From Multivorans sp965116445 (GTDB lineage Bacteria > Acidobacteriota > Thermoanaerobaculia > Multivoradales > Multivoraceae): a stretch of DNA of 64,000 bases. Below, piece after piece: positions 36,684 to 43,904 of this stretch. The position numbers and the translations under genes are program-made. The stretch's first letter is position 1. The number at the start of each line of letters is the position of its first letter. The notes beneath the pieces were generated by a model that saw only the letters and a list, made by a program, of their open reading frames with translations, was not told where the DNA came from and did no database searches. The DNA is taken from NCBI GenBank assembly GCA_965116445.1, contig OZ220688.1, forward strand, positions 1,984,001-2,048,000. Direction: 5' to 3'.

Positions 36684-38156
36684 ATGAGCGCCGAGACGAC
36701 GATCCTGATCGCCCTCCTGCTGCCGCTCCTGGCCGCGGTTTCCTGCCAGGTCTTCGGGCGCCTGGGGCATCCGAACCTGCGGGATCTCGTGACGCCGCTG
36801 ATCGGCGTCGCCACGTTCTACGCCGTCTGGCAGCTCGGCGACGGCGTGCTGCGCGGCGGCCGGCCGGAACTCGTCCTGCTGGAGGTGCTTCCCGGAGTCG
36901 AACTCGCGTTTCAGGTCGAGCCGCTCGGCCTGCTCTACGGGCTCGTCGCGAGCGGCCTGTGGATCGCCACCTCGATCTACGCCGTCGGCTACATGCGCGG
37001 CCACCACGAGAAGAACCAGACCCGCTTCTTCACCTTCTTCGCACTCTCGATCTTCGCGGCACTCGGCATCGCCTTCGCGCGCAACCTGTTCACCCTGTTC
37101 CTGTTCTACGAGGCGCTCACGCTCCTCACCTTGCCGCTCGTCACCCACCACGGCACCTCCGAGGCGCGGCGCGCAGGGCGCATCTACCTCGGCATCCTGC
37201 TCTTCACCTCGATCACCTTCCTGCTGTTCGCGATCCTGTTCACCTGGCGGCTTACCGGGACGGTCGAGTTCACTCCAGGCGGCATCCTGGCTGCGGACAC
37301 GAGTTCGGGCATGGTCACCGTGCTCCTGCTGCTCTACGCCTTCGGCGCCGGCAAGGCGGCCCTCATGCCGCTCCACCGCTGGCTGCCCAACGCGATGGTC
37401 GCGCCGACCCCGGTCAGCGCCCTGCTGCACGCAGTGGCGGTGGTCAAGGCGGGCGTGTTCACGATCCTCAAGGTCGTCGTCTACGTCTTCGGCCTCGACC
37501 TGCTCCGGGGAAGCACCGCCTCGTTCACCCTGATGACGATCGCCTCGTTCACGATGCTGATCGCGGCCGTCATCGCGACCCGCCAGGACAACCTGAAGGC
37601 GCGGCTCGCCTACTCGACGATCAGCCAGCTTGCCTACATCGTCCTCGGCGCCGCGATGGCGACCGCCACCGGCGTGCTGGCCGGCGGCATGCAGATCGCG
37701 ATGCACGCGGCGGGCAAGATCACCCTCTTCTTCTGCGCCGGCGCGATCCTGGTCGCCACTCACAAGAAGAAGGTCAGCGAGCTCGACGGCCTCGGCCGGA
37801 CGATGCCCTGGACCTTCGCAGCCTTCTTCCTGGTCTCGCTCTCGATCATCGGCATTCCACCGCTCGGCGGGTCGTGGGCCAAGTGGTACCTCATGACCGG
37901 CGCGCTCGAGACCGGCTTCCCGGCCCAGGCCGCGTTCCTCGGCGTGCTGATGCTCAGCTCGCTGCTGGCCGTCTTCTACCTGATGCCGGTCGTGGTCCGG
38001 GGCTTCTTCGCCGCGCCGCCCGGCGGCGACGGCGGCGGTCCTCCGAAGATCGCGGAGGCTCCTTTCCTGTGCGTGCTGCCACTCGTCCTGACGGCCCTGC
38101 TCTCGCTGGCGCTGTTCTTTGCCGCCCCGGACCTGGTCGAACTCCTTACGTTCTAG
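36684..38156 (+). CDS. Second proton-antiporter subunit (MrpD/NuoL/N family)
   Basis: This 490-residue paralog of the preceding subunit starts at ATG 36684; GTG 36678 is possible. The conserved ion-path segments are LFTLFLFYEALTLLTLPLV and GAGKAALMPLHRWLPNAMVA followed by PTPVSALLHAVAVVKAGVF, which is closer to NuoL/MrpA N-terminal domains. It may replace the large MrpA subunit, whose C-terminal part is encoded separately upstream. Its stop is 5 bp from that of the convergent VWFA gene. Confidence 0.88.
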   Translation: MSAETTILIALLLPLLAAVSCQVFGRLGHPNLRDLVTPLIGVATFYAVWQLGDGVLRGGRPELVLLEVLPGVELAFQVEPLGLLYGLVASGLWIATSIYAVGYMRGHHEKNQTRFFTFFALSIFAALGIAFARNLFTLFLFYEALTLLTLPLVTHHGTSEARRAGRIYLGILLFTSITFLLFAILFTWRLTGTVEFTPGGILAADTSSGMVTVLLLLYAFGAGKAALMPLHRWLPNAMVAPTPVSALLHAVAVVKAGVFTILKVVVYVFGLDLLRGSTASFTLMTIASFTMLIAAVIATRQDNLKARLAYSTISQLAYIVLGAAMATATGVLAGGMQIAMHAAGKITLFFCAGAILVATHKKKVSELDGLGRTMPWTFAAFFLVSLSIIGIPPLGGSWAKWYLMTGALETGFPAQAAFLGVLMLSSLLAVFYLMPVVVRGFFAAPPGGDGGGPPKIAEAPFLCVLPLVLTALLSLALFFAAPDLVELLTF

Positions 38157-38160
38157 CGAA

Positions 38161-39336
38161 TCACTGGGTGCGCCGCACCCACCGGCCGTACTGCAATCGC
38201 TCTTCGGCCGGCACGAGCCCGAGCCACCGCTTGAACTTGCGCCGGTCCGCAAACCGGGACACCTCCGCCAGCCGCACCTCGACCGGCAGGAAACCGCCGA
38301 ACGACTCCTCGAGCGTCTCGTCGTTCTCTTCGGGCGCGAACCGCAGCAGCAGGCGGCGCTCCAGCCGCTCGAACTCGGCCTCCAGTTGATGCTCGACCCG
38401 CAGGGCGGCGCCGCAGGACGCGACCGCCGCCTGACGAAGCGGTGCGTACCGCGGCTCCACGTAGAAGTCGAAGCTGCCCGCCTGAAGGCCCCGCAGTCGG
38501 CTGGGGTCGCCCCCGGACGGCGGCATCTTGACCCCGGGCGTCAGCGCCTTCCACTGTTCGAAGCTGAGCGGCCTCGGCTGGACGACGTCCGGCTCCGGGA
38601 TCGGTACATGGAGCGCCATCGCGACCACGATCCAGCCGTGCGCAGCAAGGCCCGCCGCCAGGTCGCCGGCCGTCCGGACGCCGGCGTCGTCCACTGCCGG
38701 GAACCCGTCGCTGACCCAGAACAGGAAGCACGGCGGATCGTCGCAGCGGGGCGCCGCCTCGGCCAGCAGGCGGTCGGCTGACGCGCGCATCACGTCGACG
38801 TGGGTCGGCAGACCGGCGGGCCGGTTCCCGGACTCGAAGTACGCGTCCCGGTCCAGACCCTCGCCGGCGATCTTCTCGAGCGCCGCCGCCACGGCTCGCG
38901 GAGCGCTGGAGGGCACCAGTCGCAACTCGGGTCCGCCGGGAAGGCCACGGTTCACGACGATCTCGACCGGGCCCAGCGCGGTCAGCGGCCTCGCCTGCCG
39001 CGCCAGCGCGCCGGCGCTGACGCGGACCGTCTCCGGTTTCGAGAGCAGCGCATCGACGTAGACCAGCACCGGCCGCGGATTCATCTTCAGGTCGAGCGCC
39101 GAAACGCCGGTGACGCGACGCCGCTCACCCGCCACTTCGACCACGAAGTCGGCCGGGTCGAACTCTTCCGGCGACACCTTCCCGAGCCGCGGCAGTTCGA
39201 TGACGACCGACGCCTCCGCCACGTCGACTTCGTCCGTGAAGATCCGGTCGGCCCGCGGCGGCTCCTGTGCCGGCAGGGCAACGGCCGCCGCGGCCAGGAG
39301 GACGGTCGCGGCCATTCCAGCCCGCGCCCCCGTCAT
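38161..39336 (-). CDS. Secreted VWFA-related domain protein
   Basis: This protein of about 391 residues was started at ATG 39336, giving signal peptide AGMAATVLLAAAAVALPAQ; an ATG at 39390 is also possible. It follows the acidobacterial VWFA-related pattern: an N-terminal beta domain (FDPADFVVEVAGERRRVTGV), a von Willebrand A-like segment with RPVLVYVDALLS, and a later FLFWVSDGFPAVDDAGVR in place of the usual SDG strand. The metal-site DxSxS is not intact. The C-terminus is helical and Arg-rich. A role in surface adhesion or protein assembly is only family inference. Confidence 0.7.
   Translation of the reverse strand: MTGARAGMAATVLLAAAAVALPAQEPPRADRIFTDEVDVAEASVVIELPRLGKVSPEEFDPADFVVEVAGERRRVTGVSALDLKMNPRPVLVYVDALLSKPETVRVSAGALARQARPLTALGPVEIVVNRGLPGGPELRLVPSSAPRAVAAALEKIAGEGLDRDAYFESGNRPAGLPTHVDVMRASADRLLAEAAPRCDDPPCFLFWVSDGFPAVDDAGVRTAGDLAAGLAAHGWIVVAMALHVPIPEPDVVQPRPLSFEQWKALTPGVKMPPSGGDPSRLRGLQAGSFDFYVEPRYAPLRQAAVASCGAALRVEHQLEAEFERLERRLLLRFAPEENDETLEESFGGFLPVEVRLAEVSRFADRRKFKRWLGLVPAEERLQYGRWVRRTQ
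38166..38180. terminator. Hairpin between convergent genes
   Basis: GGGTGCGCCGCACCC folds into a 6-bp stem with a 3-nt loop at the meeting point of the antiporter operon and the VWFA gene, inside the VWFA gene's last codons. It also contains the ACTGGGTGCGCC core of the dispersed repeat. There is no U-tract, so a termination role is tentative. Confidence 0.35.
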
Positions 39337-39402
39337 CGGGCGAGCGGATGGCTCTCCATGCGAAGGGCGTTCTGTTCCACGATCCCCCACGGCTCACCCG
39401 AG

Positions 39403-39410
39403 GCTATAGT
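39403..39410 (+). promoter_or_regulatory. -10 box and leaderless mini-ORF before the PLP enzyme gene
   Basis: GCTATAGT is followed by 7 nt and an ATG at 39418 that opens an 8-codon frame (MMRPNHRG, stop at 39442-39444). The main GTG at 39461 has AAGGGAG upstream. The mini-ORF could be translated as a leader peptide, or may be chance. Confidence 0.35.
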
Positions 39411-39460
39411 CCCAGCGATGATGCGGCCGAACCACCGCGGATGACCAAGGGAGCTAGACA

Positions 39461-40699
39461 GTGGCCCACCACACCACGCGACGCGCATTCCTGGGGGCCG
39501 TGGGTGCGGCCGGCGGCGCCTCCGTCGCCTGCAGTTCAGGCCTCACGGGAGGCTCACCGGAGCCCGCCTTGAGCCACGAAGCGATTCCACTCGATGTGCC
39601 GATCCCGGTCGAGGAAGTGCCGACGCCGGCGCTGCTCATCGACGTCGCCACGATGGAGTTGAACCTGGCAAAGATGGCGGCCCACGCCGAGGAGCAGGGC
39701 ATCTCGCTTCGTCCCCACACGAAGACCCACAAGTGCCCGCTCCTGGCGAAGCGGCAGATGGAGATGGGGGCGGTCGGTGTCTGCTGCGCCAAGGTCGGCG
39801 AAGCGGAGGTCATGGTCGAAGCGGGGCTCGAAGAGGTTCTGATCACCTCGCCGGTCGTGACGGACGACAAGATCGGGCGGGTCACAGCCCTCTCGAAGAA
39901 GAGCTCCGAGGTCGCCCTGGTCGTCGACAATCAACCGGCCGCCGAACGGCTGAACGAGGCGGCCGCGACCGGAGGCGTCACGCAGCGGGTGCTCGTCGAC
40001 CTGGATGTCGGCACGCGCCGCACGGGCATCGCCACCGGCGAACCGGCGCTCGAACTGGCGCGGAAGATCGACGGTCTTCCCAACCTCGACCTGCGCGGCC
40101 TTCAGGCCTACGCCGGGCACCTGATGCACCTCCACGGCCACGCGGAACGCCAGGCCCGGTCGCTCGCCGCGCTCGAAACCGCAGTGGCAACGAAGCGGCT
40201 GATCGAGGACGACGGCATCGAGCTCAGCGTCCTCACCGGGGGCGGCACGGGCACCTGGGACATCGACTCGGCCGTCGACGGCGTGACCGACCTCCAGGTC
40301 GGCTCCTACCTGTTCATGGACGAGCAGTACCGGCAGATCGGCAGCCGCGACGGCGAGGTCTTCGACGACTTCGAGACGTCGCTCTTCGTGGTCGTCACCG
40401 CGATCAGCCAACCGGTGCCCGAGATGATCACGACGGACGGCGGCTACAAGGCGTTCGCGTCGGACGCCGACCGGCCCCAGCTCGCCGACCTGGCCGGCGT
40501 GGTGTACGGATGGGGCGGCGACGAGCACGGCATGTTGCGCATCGCCGACGCGCCCCGGCCGCCGCAGCTCGGCGACCGGCTCTGGTGCGTCACACCGCAT
40601 TGCGACCCGACAGTCAACCTCTACGACGTCTACTACCCGGTACGCGACGGCCGGGTCGAGGAACTGTGGCCAATCAGCGCCCGGGGCAAGTCCCAGTAG
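39461..40699 (+). CDS. Tat-exported D-threonine aldolase / D-serine dehydratase (DSD1)-like PLP enzyme
   Basis: This 412-residue fold-type III PLP enzyme has the catalytic Lys in RPHTKTHKCP, a barrel with VDLDVGTRRTGI, and the GGGTGTWDID phosphate-binding loop. The metal pair is in VTPHCDPTVNLYD, where His and Cys bind zinc in DSD1-type enzymes. The start is GTG 39461. The N-terminus TTRRAFLGAVGAAGGASVAC is a twin-arginine signal with a lipobox-like end, so the enzyme should fold in the cytosol and be exported. The D-amino acid substrate is not known. Confidence 0.85.
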   Translation: MAHHTTRRAFLGAVGAAGGASVACSSGLTGGSPEPALSHEAIPLDVPIPVEEVPTPALLIDVATMELNLAKMAAHAEEQGISLRPHTKTHKCPLLAKRQMEMGAVGVCCAKVGEAEVMVEAGLEEVLITSPVVTDDKIGRVTALSKKSSEVALVVDNQPAAERLNEAAATGGVTQRVLVDLDVGTRRTGIATGEPALELARKIDGLPNLDLRGLQAYAGHLMHLHGHAERQARSLAALETAVATKRLIEDDGIELSVLTGGGTGTWDIDSAVDGVTDLQVGSYLFMDEQYRQIGSRDGEVFDDFETSLFVVVTAISQPVPEMITTDGGYKAFASDADRPQLADLAGVVYGWGGDEHGMLRIADAPRPPQLGDRLWCVTPHCDPTVNLYDVYYPVRDGRVEELWPISARGKSQ

Positions 40700-40736
40700 C
40701 GGGCCGTCCCGCCAGGGCCTTCCCGGAACTTCGTCC

Positions 40737-41300
40737 GTGACCGCTGGGGACCGACGCCGACCGCGGGCGACGCGTCGCCTGCCCGTCGTCGGCGTGATGG
40801 GCTCGGGCACGGACAGCCACGAGGACCTGGCCGCGCCGCTCGGCCGCGCGGTCGCCGAGAACGGCTGGCATCTGCTGACCGGAGGCGGCGCGGGCACGAT
40901 GACCGCGACCAGCCGCGCCTTCACCGAGACGCCCGACCGCGCGGGCCTGTGCATCGGCGTGCTGCCGGGCGCGGAAGACGGCGGCAGTTCACCCGGCGGC
41001 TACCCGAACCCGTGGGTCGAGGTCGTGATCCGTACCCACCTGCCACTGTCCGGCGCGGCAGGCACGGGACCCGACTCGCGCAATCACATCAACGTCCTCA
41101 GTGCCGACGCCGTCGTCGCTCTGCCGGGTAGCGCCGGCACCTGGAGCGAGATCGAGCTGGCGCTCCGCTACGGACGGCCACTCGCCCTGTACGACCGGCC
41201 GCCGGGCGACAGCGCGCAGTCGACGGCCGTCGCGGCCAGGGGTGCGCCCGTGTTCACGGACCTCGACGATCTGCTCGCCTGGCTGCACGGGACGCTCTGA
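40737..41300 (+). CDS. LOG-family / TIGR00725-like Rossmann protein
   Basis: This 187-residue protein starts at GTG 40737. It has the nucleotide-binding set of the lysine-decarboxylase-like (LOG) fold: VGVMGSGTDSHEDL, LLTGGGAGTMTATSRAF and ALPGSAGTWSEIELALRYGR. LOG proteins cleave nucleotide 5'-monophosphates; TIGR00725-type members include a molybdenum-cofactor carrier. The GGGAGTM and PGSAGTWSE motifs match the latter group better. No operon partner overlaps it. Confidence 0.75.
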   Translation: MTAGDRRRPRATRRLPVVGVMGSGTDSHEDLAAPLGRAVAENGWHLLTGGGAGTMTATSRAFTETPDRAGLCIGVLPGAEDGGSSPGGYPNPWVEVVIRTHLPLSGAAGTGPDSRNHINVLSADAVVALPGSAGTWSEIELALRYGRPLALYDRPPGDSAQSTAVAARGAPVFTDLDDLLAWLHGTL

Positions 41301-41404
41301 GCCAAACAGCCCAGGCGAGAGGACCGTCCGCACGCGGTCTTCTTGCTCGCATCCGACGACGAGCGCCGGCGGCGAGGGACTCAGCGGGTACCATCCGCAC
41401 TCCG

Positions 41405-42283
41405 ATGAACGGCGCGGTCCAGGAGATGATCGACCTGCTGCAGATGGAGCAGATCGAGGAGAATCTGTTCCGGGCGCAGAACGGACCGGGCAACCACGTC
41501 TTCGGCGGCCAGGTGCTGGGGCAGGCCATCGTCGCCGCCTCGAAGACGGTCGAGGACCGGCACCTCCACTCGATCCACGCCTACTTCCTGCGCCGCGGCG
41601 ACTCCTCCCGGCCGATCCTCTTCGACGTCGACCGCATCCGCGACGGGTCGAGCTTCACCACGCGCCGCGTCGTCGGCATCCAGCACGGACAGGCCATCTT
41701 CAACATGTCCTCGTCCTTCCAGGTCGAGGAGGGTGGCCTGCAGCACCAGTCCGAGATGCCCGACGTCCCCCCGCCCGACGAACTGCCCTCCGACGGCGAC
41801 ATCTACCGGAAGATGGCGAAGGACGACCCCTCCTACCGGCGCTTCGCCCACCGCTTCGAGGTGATCGACAGCCGCCAGGTCGAGGGAATTCAGATGCTGC
41901 CGCGCGGCGACCGGCCCGCCACCGAGCCACGCAAGAACACCTGGCTCCGCTGTCGAGAGGCGCTACCCGACGACCGGATCATCCATGTCTCCTTCTTCGC
42001 CTACATGTCCGACCTGGACTTCATGGCGGTCTCCATGCAGCCCCACGGCCCATCGATGAAGGGCTACCGAATCCAGGGCGCCAGCCTCGACCACGCCCTC
42101 TGGCTCCACCGCCCGTTCCGCGCCGACGAGTGGCTCCTGTTCAGCAAGGAGAGCCCGGTCGCGGCCCGCGGCCGCGGCTTCGTCCGCGGCCACGTGTTCA
42201 ACCAGGAAGGCGAACTCGTCGCCTCCGCGAGCCAGGAGTGCCTGATCCGGTTGCGCGAGCGGGAGCACAGCGTCGCGGGGTAG
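41405..42283 (+). CDS. tesB: Acyl-CoA thioesterase II
   Basis: This 292-residue double-hotdog thioesterase releases fatty acids from acyl-CoA. The family start LENLFRAQ-like block reads IEENLFRAQNGPGNHVFGGQ then VLGQAIVAA. The Asp-Gln-Thr catalytic set can be placed in GASLDHALWLHRPF (Asp), ASASQECLIR (Gln) and the SSFTTRRV region (Thr). Length is normal for TesB. A TACCAT box ends 10 nt before the ATG, so the leader is very short. Confidence 0.92.
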   Translation: MNGAVQEMIDLLQMEQIEENLFRAQNGPGNHVFGGQVLGQAIVAASKTVEDRHLHSIHAYFLRRGDSSRPILFDVDRIRDGSSFTTRRVVGIQHGQAIFNMSSSFQVEEGGLQHQSEMPDVPPPDELPSDGDIYRKMAKDDPSYRRFAHRFEVIDSRQVEGIQMLPRGDRPATEPRKNTWLRCREALPDDRIIHVSFFAYMSDLDFMAVSMQPHGPSMKGYRIQGASLDHALWLHRPFRADEWLLFSKESPVAARGRGFVRGHVFNQEGELVASASQECLIRLREREHSVAG

Positions 42284-42439
42284 GCCGAAGCGGCTTGACC
42301 TCTGCGGGGGAGCACGCGCGGCGCGGGTCGCGCTAGAGGCAACCTGCGGATCCACTTCCCGCAGGCGGATTCCGTCTGAGTCTGTAGAGACCGGGTACGA
42401 GTCCGGCCTCGCCCATCGGCGACCGGGCGAAATGGAATC
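42284..42439. other. 156-bp intergenic region with a small hairpin
   Basis: CCTGCGG at 42343-42349 can pair with CCGCAGG at 42359-42365. It may end tesB transcription, but no U-run follows. No promoter for the downstream coiled-coil gene could be identified. Confidence 0.25.
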
Positions 42440-43117
42440 ATGCGACCAACAGCGATACAGTCGGAGTCAGCCCCAGCCACGCAGGAGATCAGGGAAGCTG
42501 GCTCCGACGAAGAGAAGGCTCAAGTGATGCTCGAAGTGACGGGCAGCGGCACCGGGCAGCAGTCGCTGGAAGGCGATGTGGCCGACTTGAAGGAGGCGGT
42601 CACCGTCCTCCAACAGGAGACAGCCGTCGTGGACGGCAGGTTCGACGGCTTCCGCGAGGAGATCGTCGCCCGGCTCGAGGCCTCCGAAGAACGCGTAAAG
42701 GGCGAGATCACAACGTTCCGCAGCGAAGTCAGAGGCGAGTTCGCCGTCGTTCGGGCGGAGTCCCAGGCCGAGTTCGCTGCCGTCCGTAACGAGTTCGCCG
42801 CCATCCGTAGCGAGTCCCAGGGTGAGTTCTCAACCACCCGGAGCGAGTCCCAGGAAGGGTTCGCCGCCGTCCGAAACGAGTTCGTCGGCGTCGACAGCAA
42901 ATTCGCCGGCATCGCCAGCAAGTTCGAGGTCGTCGACGTCAGGTTCCAGGCGGTCATGGACGAGATCGCGGCTCTCCGCGCGGAAATGGTGGCCGGGCAC
43001 AAGAGCCTGGAGGCGAGGCTGAAGCTCATCGTCTGGCTCATGGGAGCTGGCCTTACTCTTTACACCGGCACAACGATCTCGCTGATGGTTCTCCTGTTCC
43101 AGAGCGTAGTCGCCTGA
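42440..43117 (+). CDS. Coiled-coil protein with a C-terminal membrane anchor
   Basis: This 225-residue protein is a long coiled coil from about residue 45 to 190, with a degenerate 11-residue-like repeat (EFAAVRNEFAAIRSESQGEF, then EGFAAVRNEFVGVDSKFAGI). It ends in a single transmembrane helix, LIVWLMGAGLTLYTGTTISL. The layout resembles DUF1640/CCDC90-type proteins. It lies upstream of the Phd/PIN pair, but a promoter separates them. The function is unknown. Confidence 0.7.
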   Translation: MRPTAIQSESAPATQEIREAGSDEEKAQVMLEVTGSGTGQQSLEGDVADLKEAVTVLQQETAVVDGRFDGFREEIVARLEASEERVKGEITTFRSEVRGEFAVVRAESQAEFAAVRNEFAAIRSESQGEFSTTRSESQEGFAAVRNEFVGVDSKFAGIASKFEVVDVRFQAVMDEIAALRAEMVAGHKSLEARLKLIVWLMGAGLTLYTGTTISLMVLLFQSVVA

Positions 43118-43130
43118 GGGCTCAGCCGAG

Positions 43131-43159
43131 TTGACATCATCTGACCGGTCCTGAAGACT
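43131..43159 (+). promoter_or_regulatory. Promoter of the Phd/PIN toxin-antitoxin operon
   Basis: A consensus TTGACA at 43131-43136 is followed after 17 bp by a weaker AAGACT at 43154-43159. Six bases later comes ATG 43166, so +1 would coincide with the start codon. Confidence 0.5.
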
Positions 43160-43165
43160 GGTCAG
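43141..43165 (+). promoter_or_regulatory. Inverted-repeat operator overlapping the toxin-antitoxin promoter
   Basis: CTGACCGGTC at 43141-43150 and GACTGGTCAG at 43156-43165 are inverted copies with one mismatch and a 5-nt spacer. The right arm ends at the base before the antitoxin ATG and covers the -10. Phd/YefM antitoxins autoregulate by binding such palindromes, so this is the probable operator. Confidence 0.6.
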
Positions 43166-43405
43166 ATGGAAACGATCAACGCCACTGACTTCAAGGCCCG
43201 TTGCCTGGCGATCCTCGATCGGGTAGCGGCCACCGGTGAACCCGTCGTGATTCTGAAGCGCGGGAAACCGGTCGCCGAGCTTTCTCCCGCGGTTCGGTCC
43301 GGCGCCGCGTACCCGCAGTACGAACTGAAGGGCACGGTGACCGAGGTCGGCGACATCGTGGAGCCGCCACTGCCCGCAGACCACTGGGAGAGTACGCGCG
43401 GTTGA
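43166..43405 (+). CDS. Type II antitoxin, Phd/YefM family
   Basis: This 79-residue antitoxin begins METINATDFKARCLAILDRV, followed by GEPVVILKRGKPVAEL, the N-terminal DNA-binding fold of Phd proteins. The C-terminal part, GTVTEVGDIVEPPLPADHWE, is the disordered toxin-neutralising tail. It overlaps the toxin start by 4 bp (TTGA). It should repress its own promoter through the adjacent palindrome. Confidence 0.92.
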   Translation: METINATDFKARCLAILDRVAATGEPVVILKRGKPVAELSPAVRSGAAYPQYELKGTVTEVGDIVEPPLPADHWESTRG

Positions 43406-43800
43406 CACACCTGCTCGACACCCATGTCCTCATCTGGTGGCTCGACGATTCGGGCCGGCTTTCGCCAGCCCAACAGGAGGCAGTTGCGACCGTCGGACCC
43501 CAGTCGCCACTCCTCGTGTCCGACATCTCCCTTTGGGAGATCGCGACCCTTCACAGCCTGGGCCGAGTACGGCTGTCTCTGCCACTGCGCGAGTGGCTCG
43601 ACAAGGCCGTAGCTCCGCCGCTGGTACGCCGTCAAGGCATCTCACCAGCGATCGCCGAGCAGGTCGCCGCGCTTCCTGATTCGTTTCACCGCGACCCTGG
43701 CGACCGGATTCTCGTCGCAACAGCACGGGTGCTTGGCGCGACATTGCTGACGCAGGATCGGAGGATCATCGAGGCGGAGCTCGTCGAGACGTTGCAGTGA
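43402..43800 (+). CDS. PIN domain toxin (VapC-like)
   Basis: This 132-residue ribonuclease toxin starts at TTG 43402. The four acidic PIN residues are visible: Asp in LLDTHVLIWWL, Glu in SDISLWEIATL, and Asp pairs in HRDPGDRILVATA and LLTQDRRIIE. Length and order match toxins paired with Phd-type antitoxins. The TTG start and overlap should keep toxin synthesis below that of the antitoxin. Confidence 0.93.
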   Translation: MTHLLDTHVLIWWLDDSGRLSPAQQEAVATVGPQSPLLVSDISLWEIATLHSLGRVRLSLPLREWLDKAVAPPLVRRQGISPAIAEQVAALPDSFHRDPGDRILVATARVLGATLLTQDRRIIEAELVETLQ

Positions 43801-43852
43801 CAGCGAGCGACCGGGTACCCGCGCATCTTCGGCCTCCCACCCGGGGCCAGTC

Positions 43853-43860
43853 GGTATGAT
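43853..43860 (+). promoter_or_regulatory. Candidate -10 box of the FAD-linked oxidase gene
   Basis: GGTATGAT lies 44 nt before ATG 43905. No -35 is recognised. The gap also contains the end of the toxin operon, with no clear terminator. Confidence 0.3.
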
Positions 43861-43904
43861 CCGCCGTCGCCCCACTGATCCGACAACCTGACGTCCGAGC
43901 TGAA

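Noticed and set aside
34897..38252. Hydrophilic minus-strand frames opposite the antiporter operon
   Set aside because: Antisense of membrane helices gives Gln/Glu/Asp/Arg-rich frames; these are the shadow of real transmembrane genes.
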